Assembly: GCA_017527065.1 (NCBI GenBank)
Contig: JAFXQO010000001.1
Location: forward strand, 1 to 64,000
Origin: Clostridia bacterium
GTDB taxonomy: Bacteria > Bacillota > Clostridia > Christensenellales > Aristaeellaceae
Length of the DNA stretch: 64,000 nt
Reading direction: 5' to 3'
The notes under the pieces were generated by a model. That model saw nothing but the letters and a program-made list of their open reading frames with translations. It was not told the DNA's origin and did no database searches. Of the stretch, positions 23,120 through 33,463 are shown piece after piece. How positions within the stretch are numbered: the stretch's first letter is position 1; every line of letters begins with the position of its first letter. The position numbers were made by a program, and so were the translations under genes.

Positions 23120-23461
23120 TTACTTCTCCTTGACCTTGGCTGCCTTGCCGCTGAGATTGCGCAGGTAGTACAGCTTGGCGCGGCGGACCTTGCCGCGACG
23201 GGTCACCTTGATGGAATCAACGCGCGGAGAGTGCAGCGGGAACGTACGCTCGACGCCGACGCCGTAGGAAGTGCGGCGCACGGTGAAGGTTTCGCGGACG
23301 GAACCGTTGCGGCGGGCGATGACCACGCCCTCGAACGCCTGCAGGCGCTCGCGAGAGCCTTCGACGACCTTCACTTCGACGCGAACGGTGTCGCCGACGG
23401 CGAACTCGGGGATGTCGGAACGCAGCTGGGCGTTCTCGATGGAACGGATGATCTCATTCAT
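23120..23461 (-). CDS. rplS: 50S ribosomal protein L19
   Basis: A 113-residue ribosomal protein at the 30S-50S interface. Family segments: [49 protein letters not shown] and the basic [18 protein letters not shown] lies seven bases before the ATG. It has its own promoter and terminator in addition to the operon transcript. Confidence 0.98.
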   Translation of the reverse strand: MNEIIRSIENAQLRSDIPEFAVGDTVRVEVKVVEGSRERLQAFEGVVIARRNGSVRETFTVRRTSYGVGVERTFPLHSPRVDSIKVTRRGKVRRAKLYYLRNLSGKAAKVKEK

Positions 23462-23542
23462 GGGAATCTTCCTCCTAATTTACAGACGTTCATGCCCTGG
23501 CGCTCTCCGGCGCAGGCAGCGGACCGCCCGGATAACAGAAGT

Positions 23543-23571
23543 ATTATACCACAAAGGCGCGCGGCAGGCAA
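23543..23571 (-). promoter_or_regulatory. Promoter of rplS
   Basis: Minus strand: TTGCCT (23566-23571), 17 bases, TATAAT (23543-23548), with TGG just before the -10 (extended -10). It gives rplS an independent supply. Confidence 0.8.
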
Positions 23572-23590
23572 GGAAACGTTTCGTAAAAAA

Positions 23591-24331
23591 TCACGCTTCG
23601 CCATGCCTTTCTCGCAGCGCCTGCATGAAAATCCTGTCTTTTTTGTCCATTTCAATGTTTTCAAGCAGCTCCGGCCGGCGCTGGTAGGTCAGCTCCAGCG
23701 CCCGATCGCGCCGCCAGCGGGCGATCTTCGCGTGGTCGCCGGAAAGCAGTATGTCCGGCACGGCGAGGCCCCGGTATTCCCTGGGCCGCGTGTACTGGGG
23801 GTATTCCAGGAGGCCCGAGGAGAAGCTCTCGTCCTCGCTGGATTCGTCCGATCCCAGCACGCCCGGGATCAGCCGCGCCACCGCGTCGATGATGACCAGC
23901 GCCCCCAGCTCGCCGCCGGTGAGCACGTAGTCGCCGATGGAAACCTCCTCGTCGATCACCAGGTCGATGGCCCGCTGGTCGACGCCCTCGTAGTGCCCGC
24001 AGAGGAGCAGGAGCTCGTCCTCCTTCGAGAGTTCCTCGGCCATCTTCTGGGTGAACGTGCGGCCGCGGGGGGAGAGGTAGAGGCGCTTGCCGCGAAACGC
24101 TTCGCCCGTGCAGCTTTCCACCGCGTCCACGATGGGCTGCGCCAGCATCACCATGCCCGGCCCGCCGCCGAAGGGGTAGTCGTCGGTGTTCTTGTGCTTC
24201 AGCTCGGAGAAGGGACGGATGTCGACGAGCTCCACCTCGATGAGCCCGGCGTCGATGGCGCGCTTCAGTATGCTCGCCTCCAGCATGGGCCGGAGCATCT
24301 CCGGGAAGATGGTGAGCACCTTAATCCTCAT
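23591..24331 (-). CDS. trmD: tRNA (guanine-37-N1) methyltransferase
   Basis: A 246-residue SPOUT-class enzyme that methylates G37 of tRNAs reading CNN codons. The SAM-binding trefoil knot is represented by YPFGGGPGMVM, LLCGHYEGVDQR and SIGDYVLTGGELGA, and the catalytic Asp lies in the SDESS loop region. The ATG at 24331 sits inside the end of rimM with an 11-base overlap. Confidence 0.97.
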   Translation of the reverse strand: MRIKVLTIFPEMLRPMLEASILKRAIDAGLIEVELVDIRPFSELKHKNTDDYPFGGGPGMVMLAQPIVDAVESCTGEAFRGKRLYLSPRGRTFTQKMAEELSKEDELLLLCGHYEGVDQRAIDLVIDEEVSIGDYVLTGGELGALVIIDAVARLIPGVLGSDESSEDESFSSGLLEYPQYTRPREYRGLAVPDILLSGDHAKIARWRRDRALELTYQRRPELLENIEMDKKDRIFMQALRERHGEA

Positions 24332-24848
24332 CGAACACCGCCACCTCGTCCAGCCGCTTCGCGTCGAACACGATGCGCTTTTCCGCCACGTCGACTTCCG
24401 AAACCACGCTCTTGAGCGCGGGCACCAGCACCTCGCCAAGAGGGCCGTTGAAGACGTACACGTCGTTGCCGCCCGGCTGGAGCACGTCGGTCATTTCGCC
24501 CAGGTCGCGCCCGTTCGTGTCCACGCCCCGGCAGCCGATCAGGTCGCAGATGAAGTTCGCGTCCTCCGGAAGCCGCACGGCGTGGGCGCGGTCGATGTAG
24601 AGGAACTCGCCGCGCAGGGCTTCGGCCGCGTCGCGGTCGGTCACGCCCTCGAAGGTCATGTACACCGCGTCGCCGTCCACGCGGCTCACGCTGATTTTGC
24701 GCTCGACGTAGGCTTCGCCGCGCTTCAAAAACACGTGGTCCAGGTCGTAGAAGCGGGCCGGGTCGTTCGTGGCCGGGCGCACCTTCACCTCGCCGCGGAT
24801 GCCCTGGGGCTTGGTGATCTCGCCGATCATCAGATGCGTGCTCAGCAT
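24321..24848 (-). CDS. rimM: 16S rRNA processing protein RimM
   Basis: A 175-residue 30S maturation factor. It has an N-terminal RimM barrel (IGEITKPQGIRGEVKV ... FLYIDRAHAVRLPE) and a C-terminal PRC-like barrel ending in the conserved GEVLVPAL and EKRIVFD. The ATG was chosen because the family starts a few residues before the IGxITKPHG segment and GAGGTG precedes it. Confidence 0.95.
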   Translation of the reverse strand: MLSTHLMIGEITKPQGIRGEVKVRPATNDPARFYDLDHVFLKRGEAYVERKISVSRVDGDAVYMTFEGVTDRDAAEALRGEFLYIDRAHAVRLPEDANFICDLIGCRGVDTNGRDLGEMTDVLQPGGNDVYVFNGPLGEVLVPALKSVVSEVDVAEKRIVFDAKRLDEVAVFDED

Positions 24849-24871
24849 GGGGGAACACCTCGCTTTTTCGT

Positions 24872-25627
24872 TTATTCCGTCATGTCCAGGAAGGCGCACA
24901 GCGCGTTGTGGTCGGACAGGTGCTTGCCGAAGGATAATTCGCTCCAGGCCACGGGCGGCCGCGCCGCGGTGAAGCCGCGGGAGAAGATGTAGTCGATCTG
25001 CTCGTGCTCGGGGCAGGCGCCGAAGCCGTGATAGGAGGCGGTGAAGCAGGGCGTCTCGTTTTTGAGGGCCTTTTCAAACAGCGCGATGGCCGGGCTGTCC
25101 GGGGCGGCGTTCATGTCGCCGGTGAGCACGAGCGGCGCGGGCCAGCGCGCGTCGTTCTCCGCGATGCGATCGAGTATGGCCTTCGCGCCCAACACGCGCG
25201 CCTCGTCTGACACGTGGTCGAGGTGCGTGTTGTACACGTGGAACAGTCGCGCGCCCTCCATGGGCCGCAGCATCGCGTGGGTGCACACGCGCGGGCAGTC
25301 GGACTGGTTCGGGTAGCGGGAGCCGGGTTTATACGGCGTTTCGGAGAGCCAGAAGGTCTCCAGCTGCATCAGCTCGAAGCGGCCTAGGCGGAATCCGATC
25401 ATGTTGTTCTCGCCGTCGAAGGCCTCGCCGCGGCCGCAGCCTACGCACAGGTAGCCGCTTAAGTGCTTCCTGAGGAAATCGCCCATTTGCGGCTTGACCT
25501 CCTGGAAGCCCACCACGTCCGGCGCTTCCGCTTCCAACCGGTCGAGCACCAGGCCCTTGCGGAATTCCCAGCGGTTTTCCCCGTCGTGGTTGTTGTCGCA
25601 GCGCAGATTGAATGTTACGATTTTCAT
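24872..25627 (-). CDS. Endonuclease/exonuclease/phosphatase family protein
   Basis: A 251-residue Mg-dependent EEP-fold hydrolase. The four family motifs are visible: NLRCDN at the N-terminus, FQEVKP, NTHLDH with GDMNAAP, and a final SDHNAL (catalytic His-Asp pair). It resembles secreted or cytoplasmic EEP proteins that cleave phosphodiesters in nucleic acids or phospholipids; no signal peptide is present. It stands between khpA and rimM, usually neighbours, and is separated from both by short gaps. Confidence 0.88.
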   Translation of the reverse strand: MKIVTFNLRCDNNHDGENRWEFRKGLVLDRLEAEAPDVVGFQEVKPQMGDFLRKHLSGYLCVGCGRGEAFDGENNMIGFRLGRFELMQLETFWLSETPYKPGSRYPNQSDCPRVCTHAMLRPMEGARLFHVYNTHLDHVSDEARVLGAKAILDRIAENDARWPAPLVLTGDMNAAPDSPAIALFEKALKNETPCFTASYHGFGACPEHEQIDYIFSRGFTAARPPVAWSELSFGKHLSDHNALCAFLDMTE

Positions 25628-25712
25628 GATGTTCCTCCATGGGCTCTGAGAAAGCTCTATCCATAATACAAGAAGGACCGACGCCGCTTCGCGCGGCGGC
25701 AGCCCCTCTCCC

Positions 25713-25940
25713 TTACACGATTTCCACGAAAACCGGCTTCTCGCTCTTGGCGGTCGCGGCCTTCACGACGGTGCGGATGGCCTTGGCGATGCGGCCCTGG
25801 CGGCCGATCACCTTGCCCATGTCGTCGGGCGCGACATGCAGCTCGTAAATGATGGAATCCGCGCCTTCCTTTTCGACGACCTCGACCTGGTCGGGATTCT
25901 CGACAAGCGACTGCGCGATAAACCTGATGAGTTCAAGCAT
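25713..25940 (-). CDS. khpA: KH-domain RNA-binding protein KhpA (YlqC)
   Basis: A 75-residue single type II KH domain. The invariant GKVIGRQGRIAKAIR loop contacts RNA. KhpA works with KhpB in small-RNA handling and cell-envelope control in Bacillota. The gene follows rpsP at a 22-base gap, as in Bacillus. Confidence 0.96.
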   Translation of the reverse strand: MLELIRFIAQSLVENPDQVEVVEKEGADSIIYELHVAPDDMGKVIGRQGRIAKAIRTVVKAATAKSEKPVFVEIV

Positions 25941-25962
25941 GGCGTTTTATCCTCCAATGGGA

Positions 25963-26202
25963 TCAGATCACGCCGCTCTTTTTCAGCAGGCCGCGGACGG
26001 TATCGGAGGGCTGCGCGCCCACGCCCAGCCAGTACTTGGCGCGTTCGGCGTTGACCTTCAGCTCGGAGGGATCGGTGACGGGGTTGTAGTAGCCCAGCTC
26101 CTCGATGGCGCGGCCGTCGCGGGCGTTGCGGCTGTCGATGACGACGATGCGGTAGAAGGGCTCCTTCTTCATGCCCATTCTCTTCATGCGGATCTTGACC
26201 AT
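25963..26202 (-). CDS. rpsP: 30S ribosomal protein S16
   Basis: A 79-residue ribosomal protein with the family start [21 protein letters not shown] and the [13 protein letters not shown] segment. GGGAGG precedes the ATG. Confidence 0.98.
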   Translation of the reverse strand: MVKIRMKRMGMKKEPFYRIVVIDSRNARDGRAIEELGYYNPVTDPSELKVNAERAKYWLGVGAQPSDTVRGLLKKSGVI

Positions 26203-26267
26203 GGTGATGTTCCTCCCTAATTAAAATATCTTGTTATGAATAAAGAATGCGTCATTCTTGATTCCGT

Positions 26268-27611
26268 TTATCTGCCCCCGAAGCCGGGGAAGCGCAGGCG
26301 GCCGCGCTTGCCGCTGCCCATGACCTGCTTCATCATCTGGCGGGTCTGGTCGAACTGCTTGAGCAGCAGGTTCACATCCTGCACGGTGGTGCCGCTGCCC
26401 GCGGCGATGCGGCGGCGGCGGCTGGCGTTCAGGATGTCCGGGTTGCGGCGCTCCATGCGTGTCATGGACTGGATGATGGCGCAGTTCTTGGCCTGCGCCT
26501 TTTTCACCGCGCCCTCGTCGATGTCCACGTTGGAGAGCTTGCTGCCCACGCCGGGGATCATCTTGAGCATGTCGGTGAGGGAACCCATCTTGCTGAGCTG
26601 GCCCAGCTGCTCCAGGTAGTCCTCCAGGGTGAAGGAGGAGGTGCGCAGCTTGTGCTCCAGGTCCTTGGCGCTCTTTTCGTCGATGCTCTCCTGCGCCTTC
26701 TCGATAAGGCTGAGCACGTCGCCCATGCCCAGGATGCGGCTGGCCATGCGGTCGGGGTAGAAGGGCTCGATGTCGGAGAGCTTCTCGCCCGTGCCGCTGA
26801 ACTTGATGGGCTTGCCGGTGACGGCCTTGACCGATATGGCCGCGCCGCCGCGTGTGTCGCCGTCCAGCTTGGTGAGGATGACGCCGTCCACGCCCAGGTT
26901 CTTGTTGAACGTGTCGGCCACGTTGACCGCGTCCTGGCCGGTCATGGAGTCGACCACCAGCAGGATCTCCTGCGGCCGCACGGTGTCCCGCACGTCGCGC
27001 AGCTCCTGCATCAGCGCCTCGTCGATGTGCAGCCGGCCGGCGGTATCCAGTATGACGGGATCGAAGCCATAGTAGCGCGCGTGCTCCACGGCCTGTTTGG
27101 CGATGTCCACCGGGTTGATCTGGCCCCTCTCGAACACCTCCACGCCCACCTGCCCGCCGACGACCTTCAGCTGCTGGATGGCGGCGGGGCGGTACACGTC
27201 GCAGGCGGCCAGCAGGGGCTTTTTGCCCTGCTTTTTCAGCATGCCGCCGAGTTTTCCGGCCATGGTGGTCTTGCCGGCGCCCTGCAGGCCGCACAGCATG
27301 TAGATCGTGGGGGCCTGCGGCGCGTAGGTGAGGCGGGCGTTGGTGCCGCCGATGAGCTGCGTCAGCTCCTCGTTGACGATCTTGATGACCTGCTGGCCGG
27401 GCGTGAGGCTTTCGAGTATTTCCGCGCCGACGGCCTTCTCCGTGACCTTCTTGATGAAATCCTTGACCACGGCATAGTTGACGTCGGCCTCCAGCAGCGC
27501 CATGCGGATCTCGCGCATCGCGGCCTTGACGTCCTGCTCCGTGAGCTTGCCCTTGCCGCGCAGCTTGCTGAACGCGGCGGTGAGTTTGCTGGTCAATCCC
27601 TCGAATGCCAT
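26268..27611 (-). CDS. ffh: Signal recognition particle protein Ffh (SRP54)
   Basis: A 447-residue GTPase that binds signal peptides and 4.5S RNA and docks with FtsY. The N domain is followed by the G domain (GLQGAGKTTMAGKL, DTAGRL, TKLDGD) and the Met-rich M domain (GSLTDMLKMIPG; RMERRNPDILNASRRRRIAAGSG as the RNA-binding helix-turn-helix). Its usual partner ylxM lies directly upstream. Confidence 0.98.
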   Translation of the reverse strand: MAFEGLTSKLTAAFSKLRGKGKLTEQDVKAAMREIRMALLEADVNYAVVKDFIKKVTEKAVGAEILESLTPGQQVIKIVNEELTQLIGGTNARLTYAPQAPTIYMLCGLQGAGKTTMAGKLGGMLKKQGKKPLLAACDVYRPAAIQQLKVVGGQVGVEVFERGQINPVDIAKQAVEHARYYGFDPVILDTAGRLHIDEALMQELRDVRDTVRPQEILLVVDSMTGQDAVNVADTFNKNLGVDGVILTKLDGDTRGGAAISVKAVTGKPIKFSGTGEKLSDIEPFYPDRMASRILGMGDVLSLIEKAQESIDEKSAKDLEHKLRTSSFTLEDYLEQLGQLSKMGSLTDMLKMIPGVGSKLSNVDIDEGAVKKAQAKNCAIIQSMTRMERRNPDILNASRRRRIAAGSGTTVQDVNLLLKQFDQTRQMMKQVMGSGKRGRLRFPGFGGR

Positions 27612-27656
27612 GCCGGTGAGTCACCTCTCTGTCTGATGATTCTGTCTGGAAAGCGG

Positions 27657-28013
27657 TCATTCCATTTCCTCGATGCCGCTGATCCGGTCGAGGGCGGAGC
27701 GCGCCTCGTCGAGCGCCGCCCGACTGGCCCCGTCGGCCTGAACCGAATCCAGCAGCGCGCGGCAGGCTTTCACCTCGCTCCGGATGCGCCTGTAGCGCTC
27801 CACGAGCCCCAGCGCCGCTTCGTAGCGGTTCAGCTGCCGGGCGGCGGCCTTTACGGCGTCGTGCACGCCCTGGCGGGTGATGCTCATCTGATCGGCGATC
27901 TCCTGGAAGCTCATGTCTTCCTCGCAGACCAGCCGGAGGATCTCCCGGCGGCGCTCGGTGAGCAGCGGCCCGTAGAAATCCATGAGCAGCGTGAGCTCGA
28001 CCCGTTTCTCCAT
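27657..28013 (-). CDS. ylxM: YlxM/p13-like sigma-70 region 4 HTH protein (UPF0122)
   Basis: A 118-residue protein with an HTH like sigma factor region 4 (LTERRREILRLVCEEDMSFQ then EIADQMSITRQGVHDAVKA). In many Bacillota it stands before ffh and modulates SRP function. It is the first gene of the cluster behind the consensus promoter. Confidence 0.93.
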   Translation of the reverse strand: MEKRVELTLLMDFYGPLLTERRREILRLVCEEDMSFQEIADQMSITRQGVHDAVKAAARQLNRYEAALGLVERYRRIRSEVKACRALLDSVQADGASRAALDEARSALDRISGIEEME

Positions 28014-28054
28014 GGCGCGCCTCCTGTAAAGCCTTCCAGCTTGACGACCTGCCC

Positions 28055-28083
28055 ATTATACCAGCGCGAAAACGGCGTGTCAA
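28055..28083 (-). promoter_or_regulatory. Consensus promoter of the ylxM-ffh-rpsP cluster
   Basis: Minus strand: TTGACA (28078-28083), 17 bases, TATAAT (28055-28060), with TGG before the -10. Both hexamers match the sigma-A consensus exactly and an extended -10 is present. Confidence 0.92.
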
Positions 28084-28164
28084 GCCTTTTCTCTTGACGC
28101 GCCTCGATTTAACATGACGCGCCCGGGCGGCGCATAGGCTGGAGCATTGCGGGGAGGGATGGAT

Positions 28165-28962
28165 ATGAAGACGCGGCTGGTGCGCGTGCGGCGGGCCGCG
28201 CCGGTCAGGCGGATTGCGGCGCTGTTTTTTCTGACGCTGGCGGCGCTCCTGTGGCTGACGGCGCGGCGCGGCGACCCAGTTCAGGCGATCCTCAGCGCGC
28301 GCGACGCGGAGCGGACCACCTCGGACGTGGTGTTTTCCGAGCTTTCGCTTCACGCCGTGCGCACGGCGGTGTGCGATTCGGAGGCGGCGGCGCGGGTGGA
28401 GGCGGCGCGCTACGCCCCGCGCGGCGCGGCGGGCTACGCGCTTCACAGGGAAGTGTGGCATGTGCTCGCCGCGGGCTACGAGACCGCGGAGGAGGCCGAC
28501 GCCGTGCGCGACAACCTGCGCGCCCAGGAGGGCATGAGCTGCGACACGGTCAGCCTGGTGTGCGGCCGGGTGCGCGTCCGCGTGACGGCCACGGCGGAGC
28601 AGACAGAGGCGCTCGTCGGGTGCGAGCGGGCGCTTCGGGAGAGCGCCGCCCTCGTCGCCTCCCTGAGCCGGGCCATAGACAAGGGCGAGGCGGCGGTGCC
28701 GCAGGCCCTGGGCGTGTTGAAGGAGCAGCGCGCGGCGCTGGAGGAGGCCCGCGCGCGCCTGGCCGCGGCGGCGGGGGAAGCGGCGGACGCGAAAGTGGTT
28801 TCGCCGCTCCTCAGCCTGGCCGAAACGGCGGAGAAGGGCCTGAAGAGCCTGACGGCCGAGCAGGCGGCGCTGCCGGACATCCTCTTTTCCGGGCGGATGA
28901 AGGCGCTTTTCCTGTCGATGCGGGTGGGCGAGATCGACTATCTGGCCTCGCTGGGGGGATAA
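28165..28962 (+). CDS. Membrane-anchored SPOR-like protein of unknown function
   Basis: A 265-residue protein. A basic N-terminus and one membrane helix (about residues 18-34) are followed by an extracytoplasmic domain. The segment WHVLAAGYETAEEADAVRDNL near residue 95 has the spacing of a SPOR domain, which binds denuded peptidoglycan. The C-terminal half is Ala/Glu-rich helical, probably a coiled coil (about residues 145-235). The ATG at 28165 was preferred over the one six bases earlier because of the distance to GGGGAGGG. It is divergent from ylxM. The SPOR assignment is inference. Confidence 0.65.
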   Translation: MKTRLVRVRRAAPVRRIAALFFLTLAALLWLTARRGDPVQAILSARDAERTTSDVVFSELSLHAVRTAVCDSEAAARVEAARYAPRGAAGYALHREVWHVLAAGYETAEEADAVRDNLRAQEGMSCDTVSLVCGRVRVRVTATAEQTEALVGCERALRESAALVASLSRAIDKGEAAVPQALGVLKEQRAALEEARARLAAAAGEAADAKVVSPLLSLAETAEKGLKSLTAEQAALPDILFSGRMKALFLSMRVGEIDYLASLGG

Positions 28963-29009
28963 CGCCCGGGTCATTGCCAAATATTAACGAAGGCATGCGC
29001 CGCGGACGC

Positions 29010-29038
29010 TTGAAAAAAAACATTCGTTATGCTACACT
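29010..29038 (+). promoter_or_regulatory. Promoter upstream of tig
   Basis: TTGAAA (29010-29015), 17 bases, TACACT (29033-29038). A lone TATAAT at 29059-29064 lacks a matching -35. Confidence 0.6.
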
Positions 29039-29114
29039 ACGCTGGTGTTTGTATGTTCTATAATACACCGATCAACATCGCAGTTCGGCTGCGGCACAGG
29101 AGGAATAGATTGTC

Positions 29115-30407
29115 ATGAAGTCCACCATCGAGAAACTCAGCTCCAACAAGGTCAAGATCGATTTCAGCGTCGAGCCGGAATTGTTTGAAAAGGGCATGCG
29201 CGCCGCATATAAAAAGAACGTGGGCCGCATCAACGTGCCGGGCTTCCGCCGCGGCAAGGCGCCCCGCAAGGTCATCGAGGCGATGTACGGCGAGAGCGTG
29301 TTCTACGAGGACGCCATCGACGAGATCTTCCCCGAGGTCTACAGCGCGGCCGTGAAGGAGCATGACATCACCCCCGTCGACCGCCCCGCCTTCGAGCTGA
29401 AGCAGATCGGCAGCGGAAAGGAGCTCCAGTTCACCGTCGAGGTGTTCGTGAAGCCGGACGTGGAGCTGGGCCAGTACAAGGGCATCGAGGCCGAAAAGCA
29501 CACCACCGAAGTGACCGACGACGACGTGGCCGCCGAAATCGAGCGCGCCCGCGAGCGCGTCTCCCGCTATATCGACGTGGAGGATCGCCCCGTGAAGATG
29601 GACGACCAGGTCACGCTGAACTACGCGGGCTTCTGCGAGGGCGAGCAGTTCGAGGGCGGCACCGCGGAAACCCAGCATCTGGTCATCGGCTCGGGCAGCT
29701 TCATCCCCGGCTTCGAGGAGCAGCTGGTGGGCGCTGAGATCGGCAAGGAAGTGGAAGTGAACGTGACCTTCCCCGAGGACTATCATGCCGAGAACCTCAA
29801 GGGCAAGGCGGCGACCTTCAAGTGCACCGTGACGGCCATCCAGGAAAAGGACGTGCCCGCGCTGGACGACGAGTTCGCCAAGGACGTTTCCGAGTTCGAG
29901 ACGCTGGAGGAATACAGGGCCTCCGTGAAGGCGGATCTGGTCAAGAAGGCCGCCGAGAAGGACGAGAACGCCTTTGAGAGCGCCGTGATCGAAGCGGTGG
30001 TGGAGAACGCCAAGGTCGACATCCCCGACGCCATGATCCAGGACCGCATCGACGAGCGCATCCGCGAGTTCAGCATGAACATGCGCTATCAGGGCCTGGA
30101 CATGGATACCTACTACCGCATCACCGGACAGACCGAGGATGCGCTGCGCGAGCAGCTGAAGGATAACGCCGAGCGTGAAGTGCGCACCCGCCTGGTGCTC
30201 GAGGCCATCCGCGACGCCGAAGACGTGCAGGCCGACGAGGAATCCGTGAACGCCGAGATCGACAAGTACGCCGCCCAGGGCTCCGGCGACGCCGAGAAGT
30301 TCAAGGCCGGCCTGACCGAGGACGACAAAAAGTACTTCGAGAGTGCCGTGCGCATGCAGAAGACCGTGGAGCTTTTGAAGAACGCCGCCGTGGCGAAGGC
30401 CGAGTAA
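29115..30407 (+). CDS. tig: Trigger factor
   Basis: A 430-residue ribosome-bound chaperone. The N-terminal ribosome-binding loop has the signature GFRRGKAPRKV (residues about 44-54). The FKBP-like prolyl isomerase domain runs from about residue 150 to 240 (DQVTLNYAGF ... LVIGSGSFIPGFEEQL) and the helical C-terminal substrate cradle follows. AGGAGG precedes the ATG. It heads tig-clpP-clpX, the standard order in Bacillota. Confidence 0.98.
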   Translation: MKSTIEKLSSNKVKIDFSVEPELFEKGMRAAYKKNVGRINVPGFRRGKAPRKVIEAMYGESVFYEDAIDEIFPEVYSAAVKEHDITPVDRPAFELKQIGSGKELQFTVEVFVKPDVELGQYKGIEAEKHTTEVTDDDVAAEIERARERVSRYIDVEDRPVKMDDQVTLNYAGFCEGEQFEGGTAETQHLVIGSGSFIPGFEEQLVGAEIGKEVEVNVTFPEDYHAENLKGKAATFKCTVTAIQEKDVPALDDEFAKDVSEFETLEEYRASVKADLVKKAAEKDENAFESAVIEAVVENAKVDIPDAMIQDRIDERIREFSMNMRYQGLDMDTYYRITGQTEDALREQLKDNAEREVRTRLVLEAIRDAEDVQADEESVNAEIDKYAAQGSGDAEKFKAGLTEDDKKYFESAVRMQKTVELLKNAAVAKAE

Positions 30408-30477
30408 GGGCCTTGCCTTGAAAGCGCCGAATACCGAAAAGAAAAACGCGCATAATGTGGATGGAGGTGCGTAAGAA

Positions 30478-31062
30478 ATGAATCTTATTCCGTATGTTGT
30501 GGAACAGACCAGTAAGGGAGAGAGGTCGTATGACATTTTCTCGCGCCTTCTGAAAGACCGGATCGTGTTTCTGGGCGGCGAGGTGAACGACGACTCCGCG
30601 AACCTGATCATCGCCCAGATGCTCTTCCTCGAAATGGAAGACCCGGACGCCGACATCATGTTTTACATCAACAGCCCCGGCGGCTCCGTGACCGCGGGCC
30701 TGGCCATTTACGACACCATGCGCTACCTCCGCTGCGAGGTATCCACCGTGTGCGTGGGCCTGGCCGCCTCCATGGGCGCGTTCCTGCTCTCCGCCGGCGC
30801 GAAGGGCAAGCGCAAGGCGCTGCCCAACGCCGAGATCATGATTCACCAGCCCCTGGGCGGCGCGCAGGGCCAGGCGACGGACATCGCCATTCACGCCGAG
30901 CAGATTCTGCGCATCAAGCGCAACCTGAACGAGATCCTGGCGGCGAACACCGGCAAGCCCATCGAGGTGATCGAGCGCGACACCGAGCGCGACCACTTCC
31001 TGTCCGCCGCGGAGGCGAAGGAATACGGCCTGATTGACGAGATCATTGCGCCCCGGCGCTGA
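30478..31062 (+). CDS. clpP: ATP-dependent Clp protease proteolytic subunit
   Basis: A 194-residue serine protease forming the tetradecameric ClpP barrel. The triad is Ser98 (AASMGAF), His123 (IMIHQP) and Asp172 (DTERDHF), with the spacing of the E. coli enzyme. The hydrophobic-pocket and YINSPGGSV segments are intact. Confidence 0.98.
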   Translation: MNLIPYVVEQTSKGERSYDIFSRLLKDRIVFLGGEVNDDSANLIIAQMLFLEMEDPDADIMFYINSPGGSVTAGLAIYDTMRYLRCEVSTVCVGLAASMGAFLLSAGAKGKRKALPNAEIMIHQPLGGAQGQATDIAIHAEQILRIKRNLNEILAANTGKPIEVIERDTERDHFLSAAEAKEYGLIDEIIAPRR

Positions 31063-31081
31063 TGTTTTGGAAAGGTAAGAT

Positions 31082-32353
<1,272 letters not shown>

Positions 32354-32378
32354 TCTATTCAAAGGAACGGGAAAAACT

Positions 32379-32903
32379 ATGATTTTGCTGGTTGTCGACG
32401 TTCAGAAGGGCATCGCCTGCGATGAACTGTACGCCTACGATACGTTTATGGACAGGACGGCGCGCCTGATTGACGCCGCCAGGAAGAACCATGTGGAGGT
32501 CATCTTCTTCCAGCACGACGCCGGACCCGGAAGCGGCCTGTCCGCCGGGGACAGCGATTTTGAAATCGCTCCCCAGGTTGCGCCCGAAAGGGGAGAGAAG
32601 GTCTTCGTGAAGACGATCAACAGCTGCTTCGGGAACAAAGACTTTGCCGGATACATGGAGCGGCAGGAAGACAAGCGGCTGATGATCATCGGGCTGCAGA
32701 CAAACTGGTGCATCGACTGCACCGTGAAATCCGCCTTTGAAAGGGGCTATCAGGTCATCATCCCCGAGGGAACCAACTCGACCTTCGACAACGACTACAT
32801 GACCGGGGAAACGACCTACCGCTACTACAACGAGGAGATTTGGCCCGACTGTTTCGCCGACTGCGTGACCTTCGATGAAGCGCTCGCCATGATAAGCAAA
32901 TGA
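32379..32903 (+). CDS. Cysteine hydrolase of the isochorismatase family
   Basis: A 174-residue alpha/beta hydrolase. The catalytic triad is Asp near residue 7 (VVDVQKG), a Lys in KTINSCFGN and the nucleophilic Cys in LQTNWCIDCT. Family members hydrolyse amides such as nicotinamide, ureidoacrylate or isochorismate; the substrate here is not evident. It follows clpX by 25 bases and shares its terminator. Confidence 0.9.
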   Translation: MILLVVDVQKGIACDELYAYDTFMDRTARLIDAARKNHVEVIFFQHDAGPGSGLSAGDSDFEIAPQVAPERGEKVFVKTINSCFGNKDFAGYMERQEDKRLMIIGLQTNWCIDCTVKSAFERGYQVIIPEGTNSTFDNDYMTGETTYRYYNEEIWPDCFADCVTFDEALAMISK

Positions 32904-32927
32904 CAGGGATTTTTCCCTGCCATTTTT
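32904..32927 (+). terminator. Terminator of the tig-clpP-clpX operon
   Basis: CAGGGA (32904-32909) pairs with TCCCTG (32914-32919), then CCATTTTTATTTT. It overlaps the last gene's stop. Confidence 0.8.
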
Positions 32928-32935
32928 ATTTTGCC

Positions 32936-33463
32936 TCAGCCCTCCTGGCCCGCGTCGCGGCAGGCGGCTTCATACGTTTTCATGGCCACGCCGAACGCCT
33001 CGTCCTTGTTCCACATCACGGCGTCATAGTATTCTTCAAAGGAGACCAGCTTCACGGCGTTGACCTCCCGCGCGTCGGGCCGCAGCCCGCCCTCCGGCAA
33101 ATCGACCGCGCAGCCGAATACGTGCAGTATAAGGCCGGTGCCGTCGTCCCAGTCGGCATAATACTTGTGGATTTCCACCATGTCCTCCGGGCGGAGGCTG
33201 AGGCCCAGCTCCTCCTTCGCCTCGCGGACGCCGGCCTGCATGGGCGTCTCGCCGGCGACCACGCCGCCGCCGGTCACGTCCCATTCGCCGGGGAATTAGC
33301 GTGCCTTCAGGGAGCACTGCTGCAGTATGTAGCGCCCGTCGCGGCAGCGCAGTATGTCGATGGCGTGCAGGAAGTAGTCGCCGGGGTTGTTGGGCGCGTG
33401 CTTCTCGCGGACTTCGCCGGTCTTTGCGCCGTCCCGGGTGCAGACGTCGCGGTATTCAGGCAT
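32936..33463 (-). pseudogene. NUDIX hydrolase broken by one in-frame stop codon
   Basis: Read in a single frame, the sequence encodes a complete NUDIX protein of about 175 residues except for a TAA at 33296-33298. Upstream of it stands an intact N-terminal domain (MPEYRDVCTRDGAKTG ... YILQQCSLKAR), and directly after it FPGEWDVTGGGV. The NUDIX box is intact: GVVAGE-x7-REAKEELGL. In relatives the position of the stop usually holds an aromatic residue (R-Y/F-x-PG.WD), so a single TAC or TAT to TAA change explains it. No frameshift or recoding signal is seen. Its start overlaps the end of the glycosyltransferase gene by eight bases. Either a fresh pseudogene or a base-call error. Confidence 0.85.

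Noticed and set aside
26221..28980. 919-codon open frame on the minus strand across ffh, ylxM and the divergent gene
   Set aside because: It runs through a consensus promoter and two genes in another frame; composition is Arg/Gly/Ala/His-rich without any family pattern.
32936..33463. Stop-codon readthrough or recoding in the NUDIX gene
   Set aside because: TAA is the least readthrough-prone stop, and no stem-loop or slippery site is seen near it. A point mutation or base error is simpler.
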